From Pseudomonas sp. ZH-FAD (GTDB lineage: Bacteria > Pseudomonadota > Gammaproteobacteria > Pseudomonadales > Pseudomonadaceae), in contig NZ_PGLR01000007.1 in the NCBI RefSeq assembly GCF_002803095.1, positions 1-64,000 of the forward strand: a stretch of 64,000 nt of DNA, in the 5' to 3' direction. Numbering within the stretch: the first letter of the stretch is position 1; each line of letters starts with the position of its first letter. This document shows, piece after piece, positions 15,627 to 23,879 of this stretch. The notes below the pieces were generated by a model. That model ran no database searches. It was not told where the DNA came from and saw nothing but the letters and a program-made list of their open reading frames with translations. Made by a program: the position numbers and the translations under genes.

Positions 15627-16487
15627 TCAGCGGGTGGCAATACGCTCGGCCAGTTCGCTGGGCAATTGTGTCTGCGCCCGGCGCGCGGCGTTCAGTGGGA
15701 TGTCGTAGGTGATGCGCGCGCCGTAAGCGTTGGGCGCCTGCGGATCGTGGCGCACCTTGTCGAACACCAGCAGGCGGGTGCCGAGGCTGAAGCCTTCGGA
15801 CAGGTCGTGGGTGACCATGAACACGGTCAGACGGGTCTCCTGCCACAGCTCCAGCAGCAGCGCGTGCATGTCCTTGCGGATACCGGGGTCGAGTGCGCCG
15901 AACGGCTCGTCGAGCAGCAGCATGCGCGGTTGCATCACCAGTGCCTGGGCGATGGCCAGGCGTTGCTGCATACCGCCGGAAAGCGCGCTGGGGTATTTGT
16001 TCAGGGCATGGCCGAGGCCGACCTTGGTGAGGATTTCCGCAGCGCGCTCGCGGGCCTCGCGCTTGGCTGCGCCGAACAGTCGACCCAGCAGCTTCGATTT
16101 CGGCAGCTCCAGGCCCAGCGCGACGTTGTCCAGCACGCTCAGATGCGGGAATACCGAATAGCGCTGGAACACCACGCCACGGCTCGGGTCGGGCTCGTTG
16201 AGCAGCGCCTGGCCGCCCAGCAGCAGTTCGCCACGGCTCGGACGTTCCTGGCCGAGCAGCATGCGCAGAAAGGTGGATTTGCCGCAGCCGGAGGCGCCGA
16301 CCAGGGTGCAGAACTCACCCTCTTCGACCTTGAGGTTGAGGCGTTCGAGCACCACCAGGTCGCCGTATTCCTGCCACAGGTTGCGCGCTTCGATAAAGGC
16401 GGTTTTCCCTGTGCTTGCAGGGGCCGTACGGGAGTCGCTCATGGCCGGTTCACTTAGCGGGACGATGTGTTGGCTGAACAGGGTCAT
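15627..16487 (-). CDS. ABC transporter ATP-binding protein of the guanidine locus
   Basis: 286 residues of the nitrate/sulfonate/taurine class. Walker A is GASGCGKST, Q-loop VVFQRYSVF, signature LSGGMQQR, Walker B MLLLDEP and H-loop VTHD, so it should be a functional ATPase. An extra C-terminal tail of about 50 residues is present. The start overlaps the permease stop by 4 bp. A second ATG gives MSDSRTAPAST, 15 residues shorter, and is a possible alternative start. It energises import with the permease and one or both binding proteins. Confidence 0.85.
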   Translation of the reverse strand: MTLFSQHIVPLSEPAMSDSRTAPASTGKTAFIEARNLWQEYGDLVVLERLNLKVEEGEFCTLVGASGCGKSTFLRMLLGQERPSRGELLLGGQALLNEPDPSRGVVFQRYSVFPHLSVLDNVALGLELPKSKLLGRLFGAAKREARERAAEILTKVGLGHALNKYPSALSGGMQQRLAIAQALVMQPRMLLLDEPFGALDPGIRKDMHALLLELWQETRLTVFMVTHDLSEGFSLGTRLLVFDKVRHDPQAPNAYGARITYDIPLNAARRAQTQLPSELAERIATR

Positions 16488-17299
16488 GCCTTGCCTCCTT
16501 CATGCCAGGGGAAGCACAGGCGCAGCACCTGGCGCAGGCCCAGATCCATCAGCCAGGCCAGCAGGGTGATCCATACGACGTAGGGCAGGATCACGTCCAT
16601 GGCCATGTAGCGACGCACCAGGAAGATGCGGTAACCGAGGCCGTCGGTCGAGGCGATGGCCTCGGCGGCGATCAGAAACAGCCAGGCCGAACCGAGCATC
16701 AGGCGCAGCGAGATCAGCAGGCGCGGCATCAGTTGCGGCAGTACCAGGCGCAGGATCAGCGTCCAGGAGTTGGCGCCGAGGGTCTGCGCCTTGATCAGCA
16801 GCTCGCCGGGAATCTCACGGGCACGCTGTTCGATGTCACGAGCGATGCAGGGGGTGATGCCGATGACGATCAGCATCACCTTGGACAGCTCGCCCAGGCC
16901 GAAGACGATGAACAGAATCGGCAGGATAGCTAGCGGCGGAATCATCGACAGCACCGTGAGCAGCGGCGACAGCGGCGCGCCGAACAAAGGCACGCTGCCG
17001 GCAGCGATGCCCAGCACCAGGCCCAGCAGCGCGGCGATGCCAAGGCCCAGGCCCAGGCGCTGCAGACTGGAGGCGGTGTCCTGCCAGAACAGGTACTGGC
17101 CGCTACGTTTGTCTTCGGTGAAGGCCAGGCGGTCGATGGCATCGACCATCTGGCTGGCGCTGGGCAGCAGCTTATCGTTGGGGTTCTCGGCCAGGCGGCT
17201 GGTCGAGGCGCTGAAATAGACGAACAGCAGCAGGGCGAAGGGCAGCAGGATCAGCAGCAGGCGGCTGCTGCGATCCGGGTGGCGGTTGATCAGGCGCAT
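16484..17299 (-). CDS. ABC transporter permease of the guanidine locus
   Basis: 271 residues with about six hydrophobic segments (first at 13-30) and the inner-membrane component (EAA-like) loop around LLIKAQTLGANSW. It belongs to the SsuC/TauC/NrtB permease family. It is first in its transcription unit, preceded by guanidine-I riboswitch copy 2 about 180 bp upstream, and overlaps the ATPase gene. It is the only permease gene in the locus although there are two binding proteins. Confidence 0.85.
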   Translation of the reverse strand: MRLINRHPDRSSRLLLILLPFALLLFVYFSASTSRLAENPNDKLLPSASQMVDAIDRLAFTEDKRSGQYLFWQDTASSLQRLGLGLGIAALLGLVLGIAAGSVPLFGAPLSPLLTVLSMIPPLAILPILFIVFGLGELSKVMLIVIGITPCIARDIEQRAREIPGELLIKAQTLGANSWTLILRLVLPQLMPRLLISLRLMLGSAWLFLIAAEAIASTDGLGYRIFLVRRYMAMDVILPYVVWITLLAWLMDLGLRQVLRLCFPWHEGGKA

Positions 17300-17480
17300 G
17301 GATAGTCCTCGTCGGGCCTGGAACGAAATGCGTGCGCAGCTAGCAAGCGCAAGAGCGCGCTGGTTTCGGGCCTTTGGGGGGAACGGCTGGTTGCCGCTGA
17401 TGCGAGTGGGGCGTACCCATGATGAACCTCCAGTTTGACAGGGGCGGGCAGGAGTTCGCGGCGGTTCCCCACGGATGGGG

Positions 17481-17583
17481 CGCGTTCTCCCGGGCTTTTG
17501 TCCCGCCGTGTAACCTCGCTGGAGGTCGCTAGCTCTCGGACCAGTCGCTCGCCTGTGGCGAGCCGGAACCCTAGCCGGCTATT
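17481..17583 (-). promoter_or_regulatory. Guanidine-I (ykkC) riboswitch, copy 2
   Basis: The minus strand carries GGCTAGGGTTCCGGCTCGCC, ACTGGTCCGAGAG, the GACCTCCAGCGAGGTT hairpin, and ACGGCGGGACAAAAGCCCGGG. It lies upstream of the permease-ATPase pair, leaving about 180 nt between aptamer and start codon, room for an expression platform. Confidence 0.93.
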
Positions 17584-17641
17584 GGCAAATTGTGGTGCCG
17601 CGATCCCGGCGAGCCGGGTTGTTTCTGCACGCAGGGTCCGT

Positions 17642-17657
17642 AGCGAACATCGTGCCA
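17642..17657 (-). promoter_or_regulatory. Sigma-54 promoter for the permease/ATPase unit
   Basis: TGGCACGATGTTCGCT on the minus strand, GG-N10-GC spacing, nearly identical to 13097-13112, with the predicted start about 50 bp before riboswitch copy 2. Confidence 0.7.
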
Positions 17658-17756
17658 GCTAGCCGAGGCGCCTAGCTGGCGGGTTTCGTCGTCGCTCATC
17701 GTTGTGAGTGCGCGTTATTGGTGCGGATCGTGGTGCGCCTGCTGTGCGATGGGGCG

Positions 17757-18818
17757 TTACAGCGCCCCATCGGCGGCCAGTTCCATATAGCGATGGTTGA
17801 AGCGCAGCAGAATGCGCTGCGGGTTGCCCAGCGTTTTCTCGCCACTGAATTCGATACCCAGATTGGTCAGACCCATGCCGCTCTTGCCCAGCAGGCCGTG
17901 AGCATCGGCAAAGTGCGCGACCCGTTGCATGAGGTCCGGCAGCTTGCCGGTGCGTGCGAAGTTCAGCGCGCTGCGCGGCGAATAGAACGAACGCAGGGTG
18001 CCCAACTGGGCGTCGAAGTCTTCCGCGGTGGTGTCGGCGGCGGCTGCCATTCTGGCCCGGGCTTCACGACCGGCCGGGGTGGGCAGGCCGAGCAGGCGCT
18101 GGGTCTCGAACCAGGCGCCGGTCAGCGCGCGACCGAATTCCGGGTGCTGGGTAAGGGTCTGGCTGCTGACCACGGTGAGGTCGAGGATTTCACCGGGAAT
18201 CAGATTGGAACTGAACACCTGGCTGACCTCGGTCTTGCGCCGAATCTCGGAGAGGATCGGGTTCCAGGTGATCACCGCGTCGCCCTTGCCGGCGAGGAAG
18301 GCATCAGCGATTTCGGTATCGGAGACGTTGATGATGGTCACGTCGCTTTCATCGAGCAGGGCCCACTCCAGTGCGCGGCTGAGCAGGTAGTGCGAGACCG
18401 AGTTCTCCACCAGCAGCACGCTCTTGCCTTTCAGGTCCTGGATTCTCTTGCCGCTGCCACGCAGCAGCAGGGCGTCGGCGCCATTGGAGAAGTCGCCGAT
18501 GATCAGGGCGGTGCTGTCCTTGCCGGCAGCAGCGGGAATGGTCAGGGCGTCCATGTTGGTCATGCTGCAGGCGTCGAACTGGCCGGCGCTGTAGCGCTCG
18601 ATGGAGGCGACATAATCCGGCACTTCCTGCACCTGAATGTCAATGCCGTACTTGTCCGCCCACTTCTTCACGATGCCCTGTTCGGCGGCGTAGCCCCAGG
18701 GCATCCAGCCGGCGAATATCGACCAGCACAGCTTGAAGGTTTTAGGCGCGGCCTGGGCTGTCGGAGCGCCAAGCAGGTAGGCGCAGAGCAGGACGGTGAG
18801 CAGGGAGCGAATGGACAT
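17757..18818 (-). CDS. Guanidine-locus ABC transporter substrate-binding protein 2
   Basis: 353 residues with a signal peptide ending near AQA (residue 23). It is a clear paralogue of the protein encoded at 11804-12871: SIFAGWMPWGYAAEQG, QFDACSMTNMDALTIPAAAG, WNPILSEI and IPGEILDL are shared blocks. It has its own guanidine-I riboswitch and sigma-54 promoter. The two paralogues differ in many other positions, so they may bind different ligands or affinities while sharing the single permease. Ligand inferred from context only. Confidence 0.85.
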   Translation of the reverse strand: MSIRSLLTVLLCAYLLGAPTAQAAPKTFKLCWSIFAGWMPWGYAAEQGIVKKWADKYGIDIQVQEVPDYVASIERYSAGQFDACSMTNMDALTIPAAAGKDSTALIIGDFSNGADALLLRGSGKRIQDLKGKSVLLVENSVSHYLLSRALEWALLDESDVTIINVSDTEIADAFLAGKGDAVITWNPILSEIRRKTEVSQVFSSNLIPGEILDLTVVSSQTLTQHPEFGRALTGAWFETQRLLGLPTPAGREARARMAAAADTTAEDFDAQLGTLRSFYSPRSALNFARTGKLPDLMQRVAHFADAHGLLGKSGMGLTNLGIEFSGEKTLGNPQRILLRFNHRYMELAADGAL

Positions 18819-18867
18819 GGAAACCTCGGGTCATGGACGAAAGCGGGAAAGCCGGCAGCCTGGCTGC

Positions 18868-18985
18868 GCGTTCTCCCGGGCTTTTGTCCCGCCGTGTAAC
18901 CCCGCGGCATCCCGCCGCTGCATGAGGTCGCCCACTCTCGGACCAGCCACTCGCCGTTTGACGAGCCGGAACCCTAGTCGGCCAT
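18868..18985 (-). promoter_or_regulatory. Guanidine-I (ykkC) riboswitch, copy 3
   Basis: The minus strand shows GACTAGGGTTCCGGCTCGTC, CTGGTCCGAGAGTGGGCGACC, an enlarged variable hairpin (GCAGCGGCGGGATGCCGC), and ACACGGCGGGACAAAAGCCCGGG. It lies 50 bp upstream of binding protein 2. Confidence 0.93.
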
Positions 18986-19043
18986 TACGATTCGCTACCA
19001 CTGACGATCCTGTGCATGGATCGGCTTTCCGCGACGCTGGGCA

Positions 19044-19059
19044 AGCGAATGCCATGCCA
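19044..19059 (-). promoter_or_regulatory. Sigma-54 promoter for binding protein 2
   Basis: TGGCATGGCATTCGCT on the minus strand with correct GG-N10-GC spacing; the predicted start is about 50 bp before riboswitch copy 3. Confidence 0.6.
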
Positions 19060-19221
19060 GCGACAGGGCAATTGTCCTGTGTTCTTGTGGTTTTGCGCCG
19101 TCGGTCACAGCCGACGAAGTGAATCGCACCTGTTGCGGGCGGCGCTGTCTGATGCCTCAGGGATCACCATCCCGGAGGCCGACATCGGTCGGCGTCGTCC
19201 CAGCGGTCACAGGAGGCCGCC

Positions 19222-19644
19222 ATGCCCTACAAGATGCTGTTTTCCGCCTTGCTCTTGATGCTTTCCGGTTGCGCCGTTTATGGCGATGGCTACGACCGTG
19301 GTTATCACCACGGCCATGGCTACCGTTACTACGACGGTCACCGGCGCGATTACTACCCGCCGCCACGCTACTACTACGAGGAGCGTCGGCATAACTACTA
19401 TCCGGCTCCTCCGCGCTACGTACCGGCGCCGCCGCCGCGTCATCATTATGGCCACGATCACCGGTATCGAGACGGCTACAAGCACCAGCAGCCGCGACAT
19501 GACTATCATCGCGACCAGCGTCGTCAGGAGCATCGCAGCGGGCAGATTCAGCGCGGCTGGGAGGCAGGCCGCAACACGCAGCATCGTTTCTCCAACGGGC
19601 GCAGCAATAACGAACATCGCCGTAGCGGCGAGCGCCGCTGGTAA
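19222..19644 (+). CDS. His/Tyr/Arg-rich small lipoprotein
   Basis: 140 residues. A lipoprotein signal peptide ends in LMLSGC (Cys near residue 17). The mature part is low complexity: runs rich in Tyr, His, Arg and Pro (YRYYDGHRRDYYPPPRYYYEE), with no recognisable domain. A strong AGGAGG site precedes the ATG. The histidine clusters could bind metal ions, and the charge could favour contact with envelope polymers; neither is shown. Convergent with the LysR gene 7 bp away. Confidence 0.7.
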   Translation: MPYKMLFSALLLMLSGCAVYGDGYDRGYHHGHGYRYYDGHRRDYYPPPRYYYEERRHNYYPAPPRYVPAPPPRHHYGHDHRYRDGYKHQQPRHDYHRDQRRQEHRSGQIQRGWEAGRNTQHRFSNGRSNNEHRRSGERRW

Positions 19645-19651
19645 GCCTCTC

Positions 19652-20572
19652 TCAATCCGCCGCGTGCTTGGCGCGCGGCGTCTGTTCATCCACCTGGCGA
19701 ATCGCTGTAACCATGGCCTGCGCCGCTGGCGACAGGCTATGGCCGGCACGGCTGACCAGGCCATAGGCCGAATGCTGATGCAGACCCTGAGGCAACAGCG
19801 GCAGCAGGGCTAGCTGACCGCTATCGACTTCGTCGGCGATCACGTCCCAGGGCGCCATGCTCAGCACATCGCTGTCGGCCACCAGGCGCTTGAGTACCAG
19901 GAAGTTGTCGCATTGCACGCTCAACGGCTGCGCTCGCCCGCTGGCCTGCCCCAGGCTGCGTTCGACCACCTGTGGCAGCTGTGTGCCGGCGAGAGGGAAG
20001 TCGAGCAGGTCGCGCAATTGCAGGTTGCGCCGCTGCAGCAGCGGATGAGCCGGGCGGCAGAACAGTACGCCCTGATGCACGCGCAGCGGTTCGATGTGCA
20101 ATTGAGCGTCGTTCTGCAATTCACGGATATCGGCGACGAACAGCTCGATGGTCGAGTCCAGCAGGCTGTCGCGCAGCTCCAGCCAGTTGGCGATGTCCAG
20201 TTTCACCTGCACCCGCGGGTAGCGTTGCAGCAACTGCCCCAGCGCCTGCGGTATCAGCCGCGCGGCCGGGTAGGGGCCGGCGCCGAGGCGCAGTTCGCCG
20301 GCCTCCAGGTTGCCTAGCTGATTGACCGCGTTGCTCAGCGCCAGGCTGCCGGCCAGCAGGCGGCGCGCATGTTCCAGTACCAGGTGGCCATGGGCGGTGA
20401 GGCTGACGCCGCGGCTGTGGCGATCCACCAGGGTGCAGTCCAGCTGGCTCTCCAGCGCCTGGATGCTGCGGCTCAGCGCCGGCTGGCTGAGGTGCACGGC
20501 CGCTGCGGCGCGGGCGAAATGTTGGTGTTCGGCGAGGGCGACGAAGTGACGAAGCTGGCGTAGATCGTTCAT
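19652..20572 (-). CDS. LysR-family transcriptional regulator (SdsB1-like)
   Basis: 306 residues with the N-terminal winged helix-turn-helix (LRHFVALAEHQHFARAAAAVHLSQPALSRSIQALE) and the two-lobe effector-binding domain. Divergent from the alkylsulfatase gene with about 97 bp between starts. The same arrangement exists in P. aeruginosa, where SdsB1 is a LysR regulator next to sdsA1 (PA0739/PA0740), so this gene probably activates the sulfatase in response to an alkyl sulfate or breakdown product. The intergenic stretch has dyads such as ATTCGAATGCATTGGAAT that could be its operator. Confidence 0.85.
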   Translation of the reverse strand: MNDLRQLRHFVALAEHQHFARAAAAVHLSQPALSRSIQALESQLDCTLVDRHSRGVSLTAHGHLVLEHARRLLAGSLALSNAVNQLGNLEAGELRLGAGPYPAARLIPQALGQLLQRYPRVQVKLDIANWLELRDSLLDSTIELFVADIRELQNDAQLHIEPLRVHQGVLFCRPAHPLLQRRNLQLRDLLDFPLAGTQLPQVVERSLGQASGRAQPLSVQCDNFLVLKRLVADSDVLSMAPWDVIADEVDSGQLALLPLLPQGLHQHSAYGLVSRAGHSLSPAAQAMVTAIRQVDEQTPRAKHAAD

Positions 20573-20669
20573 GCGCTTCCTGCATTAACTGGTCTATTCG
20601 AATGCATTGGAATTATCGGACGGCCTTTGCCAACCTGCCAGCATTCCAACAACAAGACCTTCCAATGCC

Positions 20670-22457
20670 ATGAGCCCATTCTCTCGCTTCAGCGGCCTGC
20701 TGCTGGCTGCCGCCCTGCCATTGAGCGCCTATGCCGAGCTGCCGGCCGAGCGTATCGAACCCACCATCAACGCCGAACTGGCTGCCCACACCAAGGTATT
20801 CGCCCAGCAGGTCTATCGTGTCGCCGACAACGTCTATTCGGCAGTCGGCTGGCAACTGGGCAACGTGGTGATGATCGAGGCGCCGCAGGGGCTGATCATC
20901 GTCGACACCGGCGAGTCGGTCAGCGAGTCGCGCAAGATCATGGCCGAGTTTCGCAAGCTCACAGATAAGCCGGTCAGAGCAGTGGTCTACACCCACTTCC
21001 ACCCGGATCACATCAACGGCGTGCAGGCGTTCGTCAGCCGCGAGCAGGTGGAGCGCGGCGAGGTACAGATCTACGCCCACGAGACCCTGCTGCAGAACGT
21101 GGTGGCGCAGGGCGCGCTGGTCGGGCCGATTCTCGGCGTACGTTCGGCATACAGCTTCGGTTCCTTCCTGCCGGCCAGCGATCAGGAGGGCATGAACGGT
21201 GGTATCGGTCCGTTGGCCAAGCCGGAGCCGTCGTCCTTCATCGCGCCGACCGTGACCTTCGGCGAGCGCCTGGATACCACTATCGCCGGCCTCGACGTGC
21301 AGTTTTTACATGTGCCGAGCGAGGCGCCGGACGAGATCACCCTGTACCTGCCGGCCAACCGCGTGCTGATCAGCGCCGAGGTCGATCAGGGCCCGACGCT
21401 GCCGAACATCCACACGCTGCGCGGCACCAAGTTCCGCGACCCGGTGCAGTGGGTCGAGAGCCTGGACAAGCTGCGTGCCTACCAGGCCGAGTACATGGTG
21501 CCGCTGCATGGTCGGCCGGTAAGCGGCCAGGACAAGGTCGAGGAAGTGCTGCGCATGACCCGCGATGGCATCGCCTATATCCACGACCAGACCGTGCGCT
21601 GGATGAACAAGGGCCTGACGCCCGACGAACTGGTAGAGAAGGTCAAACTGCCGCCGCACCTGGCCGGCTACACGCCTTATCTGCGCGAGTACTACGGCAC
21701 GGTGAAACACAGCGTGCGGCAGATCTACAACGGCTATCTGGGCTGGTTCCAGGGCGACCCGGTGGCTCTCGACCCGACCCCGCCCAAGCAGCAGGCCGAG
21801 CGCCTGATCGCCCTGGCCGGTGGTCGTGAAAAACTGCTGCTGGAAGCCGGCAATGCCTACCTCAAGGGCGACTACCAGTGGGCCGCCGAGCTGGCCGGCT
21901 ATGCCATTCGCGTCGACCACGAAGACACGCTGGCGCGTGAGATCAAGGCGCGCAGCTTTCGTAAGCTGGGCTACGCCAGCATGAACATCAACTGGCGCAA
22001 CTGGTACCTGATGAGTGCCATGGAGTTGGAGGGCAAGCTCGATGGCGACGCCATTCGCCAGCGCACGGTGGAGATGCGCAAGGTGTTCCTCTCGCCGGAC
22101 ATGGTGCGCAGCTTCACCCCGCAGAGTTTCCTGCAGAACTGGGTGACCCGTATCGACCCGGAGAAGGCCGGCGATGTCGAGCTGACCCTGGGCTTCAGCT
22201 TCCCCGACGTGGACGAACAGTGGGCGCTGGAGGTCCGGCGCGGTGTCGCGCAACTGCACAAGGGCATTCCCGAGGGCACTGCTTTGCGCCTGAGCATGGA
22301 CAAGCGCTTCATGGAAACCCTGCTGACCGGTGAGGGTGGCCTGGTCAAGGGCGCGCTGCTCGGCGATGTGAAGGTCGACGGCAACCTGCTGGAGATTCGT
22401 CGTTTTCTCGCCTGCTTCGACTTCAGCGACGAGGCGTTCGGACTGACCCTGCGTTAG
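20670..22457 (+). CDS. Alkylsulfatase, metallo-beta-lactamase fold (SdsA1/Pisa1 type)
   Basis: 595 residues from the ATG at 20670, which starts a good signal peptide (MSPFSRFSGLLLAAALPLSAYA); the longer frame from 20607 would bury it. The metallo-beta-lactamase motif THFHPDH (near 110-116) binds the zinc pair, followed by the dimerisation and SCP2-like C-terminal domains typical of the family. These periplasmic or secreted enzymes hydrolyse primary (SdsA1) or secondary (Pisa1) alkyl sulfates such as SDS. Divergent from the LysR gene. Slightly shorter than P. aeruginosa SdsA1 as I remember it (about 650), so the exact subclass is open. Confidence 0.88.
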   Translation: MSPFSRFSGLLLAAALPLSAYAELPAERIEPTINAELAAHTKVFAQQVYRVADNVYSAVGWQLGNVVMIEAPQGLIIVDTGESVSESRKIMAEFRKLTDKPVRAVVYTHFHPDHINGVQAFVSREQVERGEVQIYAHETLLQNVVAQGALVGPILGVRSAYSFGSFLPASDQEGMNGGIGPLAKPEPSSFIAPTVTFGERLDTTIAGLDVQFLHVPSEAPDEITLYLPANRVLISAEVDQGPTLPNIHTLRGTKFRDPVQWVESLDKLRAYQAEYMVPLHGRPVSGQDKVEEVLRMTRDGIAYIHDQTVRWMNKGLTPDELVEKVKLPPHLAGYTPYLREYYGTVKHSVRQIYNGYLGWFQGDPVALDPTPPKQQAERLIALAGGREKLLLEAGNAYLKGDYQWAAELAGYAIRVDHEDTLAREIKARSFRKLGYASMNINWRNWYLMSAMELEGKLDGDAIRQRTVEMRKVFLSPDMVRSFTPQSFLQNWVTRIDPEKAGDVELTLGFSFPDVDEQWALEVRRGVAQLHKGIPEGTALRLSMDKRFMETLLTGEGGLVKGALLGDVKVDGNLLEIRRFLACFDFSDEAFGLTLR

Positions 22458-22601
22458 CCCTCGGTTCGAAGCGGCAAGATCGGCGTTGTGTTTGCCATTC
22501 GCCGCGGGGCGCGGCTCCTACAGGGCGTTCCCATCGAAAGAAGGGCGGTCTCCTGCCAACCGCCCGGTCACACTTTAGGTTCATCCATTCGGAGGCTCAC
22601 G

Positions 22602-22847
22602 ATGAACCTGCTGTCTTTCGCCAAAGGCGCCCTGGCCATGTTCTGGCTGGTGGCGCTGCTCAATCTGTTCTACCCCTTCGCCACCCCGCTTGGCGGTTGG
22701 GTCAACTGGGCTGCGCTGGTGGTGCTGCTGGCGCATGTGGGCGAGCTGGTGCTGTTCGGCTCGCGCCTGCGGGGCCTGCCGCTGTTGTGGTGGCAGCGCC
22801 TGCAGGTGCTGCTGTTTGGTGTTTTGCATTTGCAGACGCTGCGCTGA
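22602..22847 (+). CDS. DUF1145 family membrane protein
   Basis: 81 residues, with two or three hydrophobic helices (about 8-28, 33-52, 60-78). The start at 22602 is backed by a GGAGG site 7 bp upstream. The sequence fits the DUF1145 family; in PAO1 a protein of this type follows sdsA1, supporting the call by gene order. Function unknown; inner membrane. Confidence 0.75.
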   Translation: MNLLSFAKGALAMFWLVALLNLFYPFATPLGGWVNWAALVVLLAHVGELVLFGSRLRGLPLLWWQRLQVLLFGVLHLQTLR

Positions 22848-22854
22848 GCTCCGA

Positions 22855-22965
22855 TGGCCCTGGTGCGCACGGCGCACCCTACGATGGGGGCGGCTCCGTA
22901 GGGTGCGCCATGCGCACCAGCCCTATCGGGAAACGCCACGGTGCGCGCAGCGCACCCTACGGGCG
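22855..22965. repeat. GGTGCGC palindromic repeats
   Basis: Three copies of a GGTGCGC(A/G)CGGCGCACCCTACG-type unit in alternating orientation, located between the convergent DUF1145 and dehydrogenase genes. The same family occurs at 15545-15610. Confidence 0.7.
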
Positions 22966-23850
22966 TTATTGCACGAACAGCTGCTGCACCACCGAGAAAT
23001 CCTGCTTGCCCTTGCCCTGTTTGAGCAGCAGGCGGTAGAGCTGTAGTGCCAGGGCACCCATGGGGGTGCTGTTGCCGCTGTGGCTGGCGGTTTCCTGGGC
23101 CAGGCCGAGGTCCTTGGCCATCAGCTCGGCCATGAAACCACCGCTGTAGCCCTTCGAGGCAGGGGCGTTTTCCATTACTCCGGGCCAGGGGTTGTATTTC
23201 TCCAGCGTCCAGTTACCGCCGGAGCTCTGCCGCATGATCTCCGCCAGTACGGCCGGCTCCAGGCCGTTGGCCACGCCCATGGCCATGGCTTCGGCGGTGG
23301 CGATCATCTGCACCGCGAGCACTTGGTTGTTGCATACCTTGGCCACCTGGCCGGCGCCCTCCGGGCCGGCGTGGAAGATGTTCTTGCCCATGGCGGCGAG
23401 CATCGGTCTGGCCTTCTCCAGCGTTTGGGCTTCACCGCCCACCATGAAGGTCAGAGTGCCGGCTGCCGCGCCGCCGGTACCGCCGGATACCGGTGCATCG
23501 AGCAGAGCGATACCGCGCTCGCGGGCGGCGGCGTGCACCTTGCGCGCGGACTCCGGGGCGATGGTCGAGCACTCGATCACCAGTGTGCCGGCGGGCAGCC
23601 GCGCAAGCAGGCCGTCGTCGCCCAGGTACAAGCCTTCCACATGACGGCTGGCCGGCAGCATGCTGATCACCACCTTTGCCTGATCGATGGCGTCGGCGGC
23701 GCTATCGGCTGCCACGGCACCTTCGCCGGCCAGCGTGTCGACGGCGCTGCGCACCAGGTCGAAGACTTTCAGCGGATAGCCCGCCCGGAGCAGGTTACGG
23801 GCCATGGGCAGGCCCATGTGGCCGAGGCCGATAAAGGCGGTTTGGGTCAT
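22966..23850 (-). CDS. 3-hydroxyisobutyrate dehydrogenase family oxidoreductase (MmsB/PA0743-like)
   Basis: 294 residues. Rossmann start with FIGLGHMGLPMARNLL, substrate-binding DAPVSGGTGGAAAGTLTFMVGG and catalytic lysine region AGQVAKVCNN, with the C-terminal helical domain of beta-hydroxyacid dehydrogenases. The start at 23850 is at MTQTAFIG, as for the family; the upstream extension is a shadow. The family oxidises 3-hydroxyisobutyrate in valine catabolism, but the PAO1 syntenic protein PA0743 has been reported to act as an L-serine dehydrogenase, so the substrate should be left open. Last gene in a long minus-strand run of acyl-CoA genes. Confidence 0.83.
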   Translation of the reverse strand: MTQTAFIGLGHMGLPMARNLLRAGYPLKVFDLVRSAVDTLAGEGAVAADSAADAIDQAKVVISMLPASRHVEGLYLGDDGLLARLPAGTLVIECSTIAPESARKVHAAARERGIALLDAPVSGGTGGAAAGTLTFMVGGEAQTLEKARPMLAAMGKNIFHAGPEGAGQVAKVCNNQVLAVQMIATAEAMAMGVANGLEPAVLAEIMRQSSGGNWTLEKYNPWPGVMENAPASKGYSGGFMAELMAKDLGLAQETASHSGNSTPMGALALQLYRLLLKQGKGKQDFSVVQQLFVQ

Positions 23851-23879
23851 GGCGGTTCTCCTTTCTTGTTTTTTGCGAG

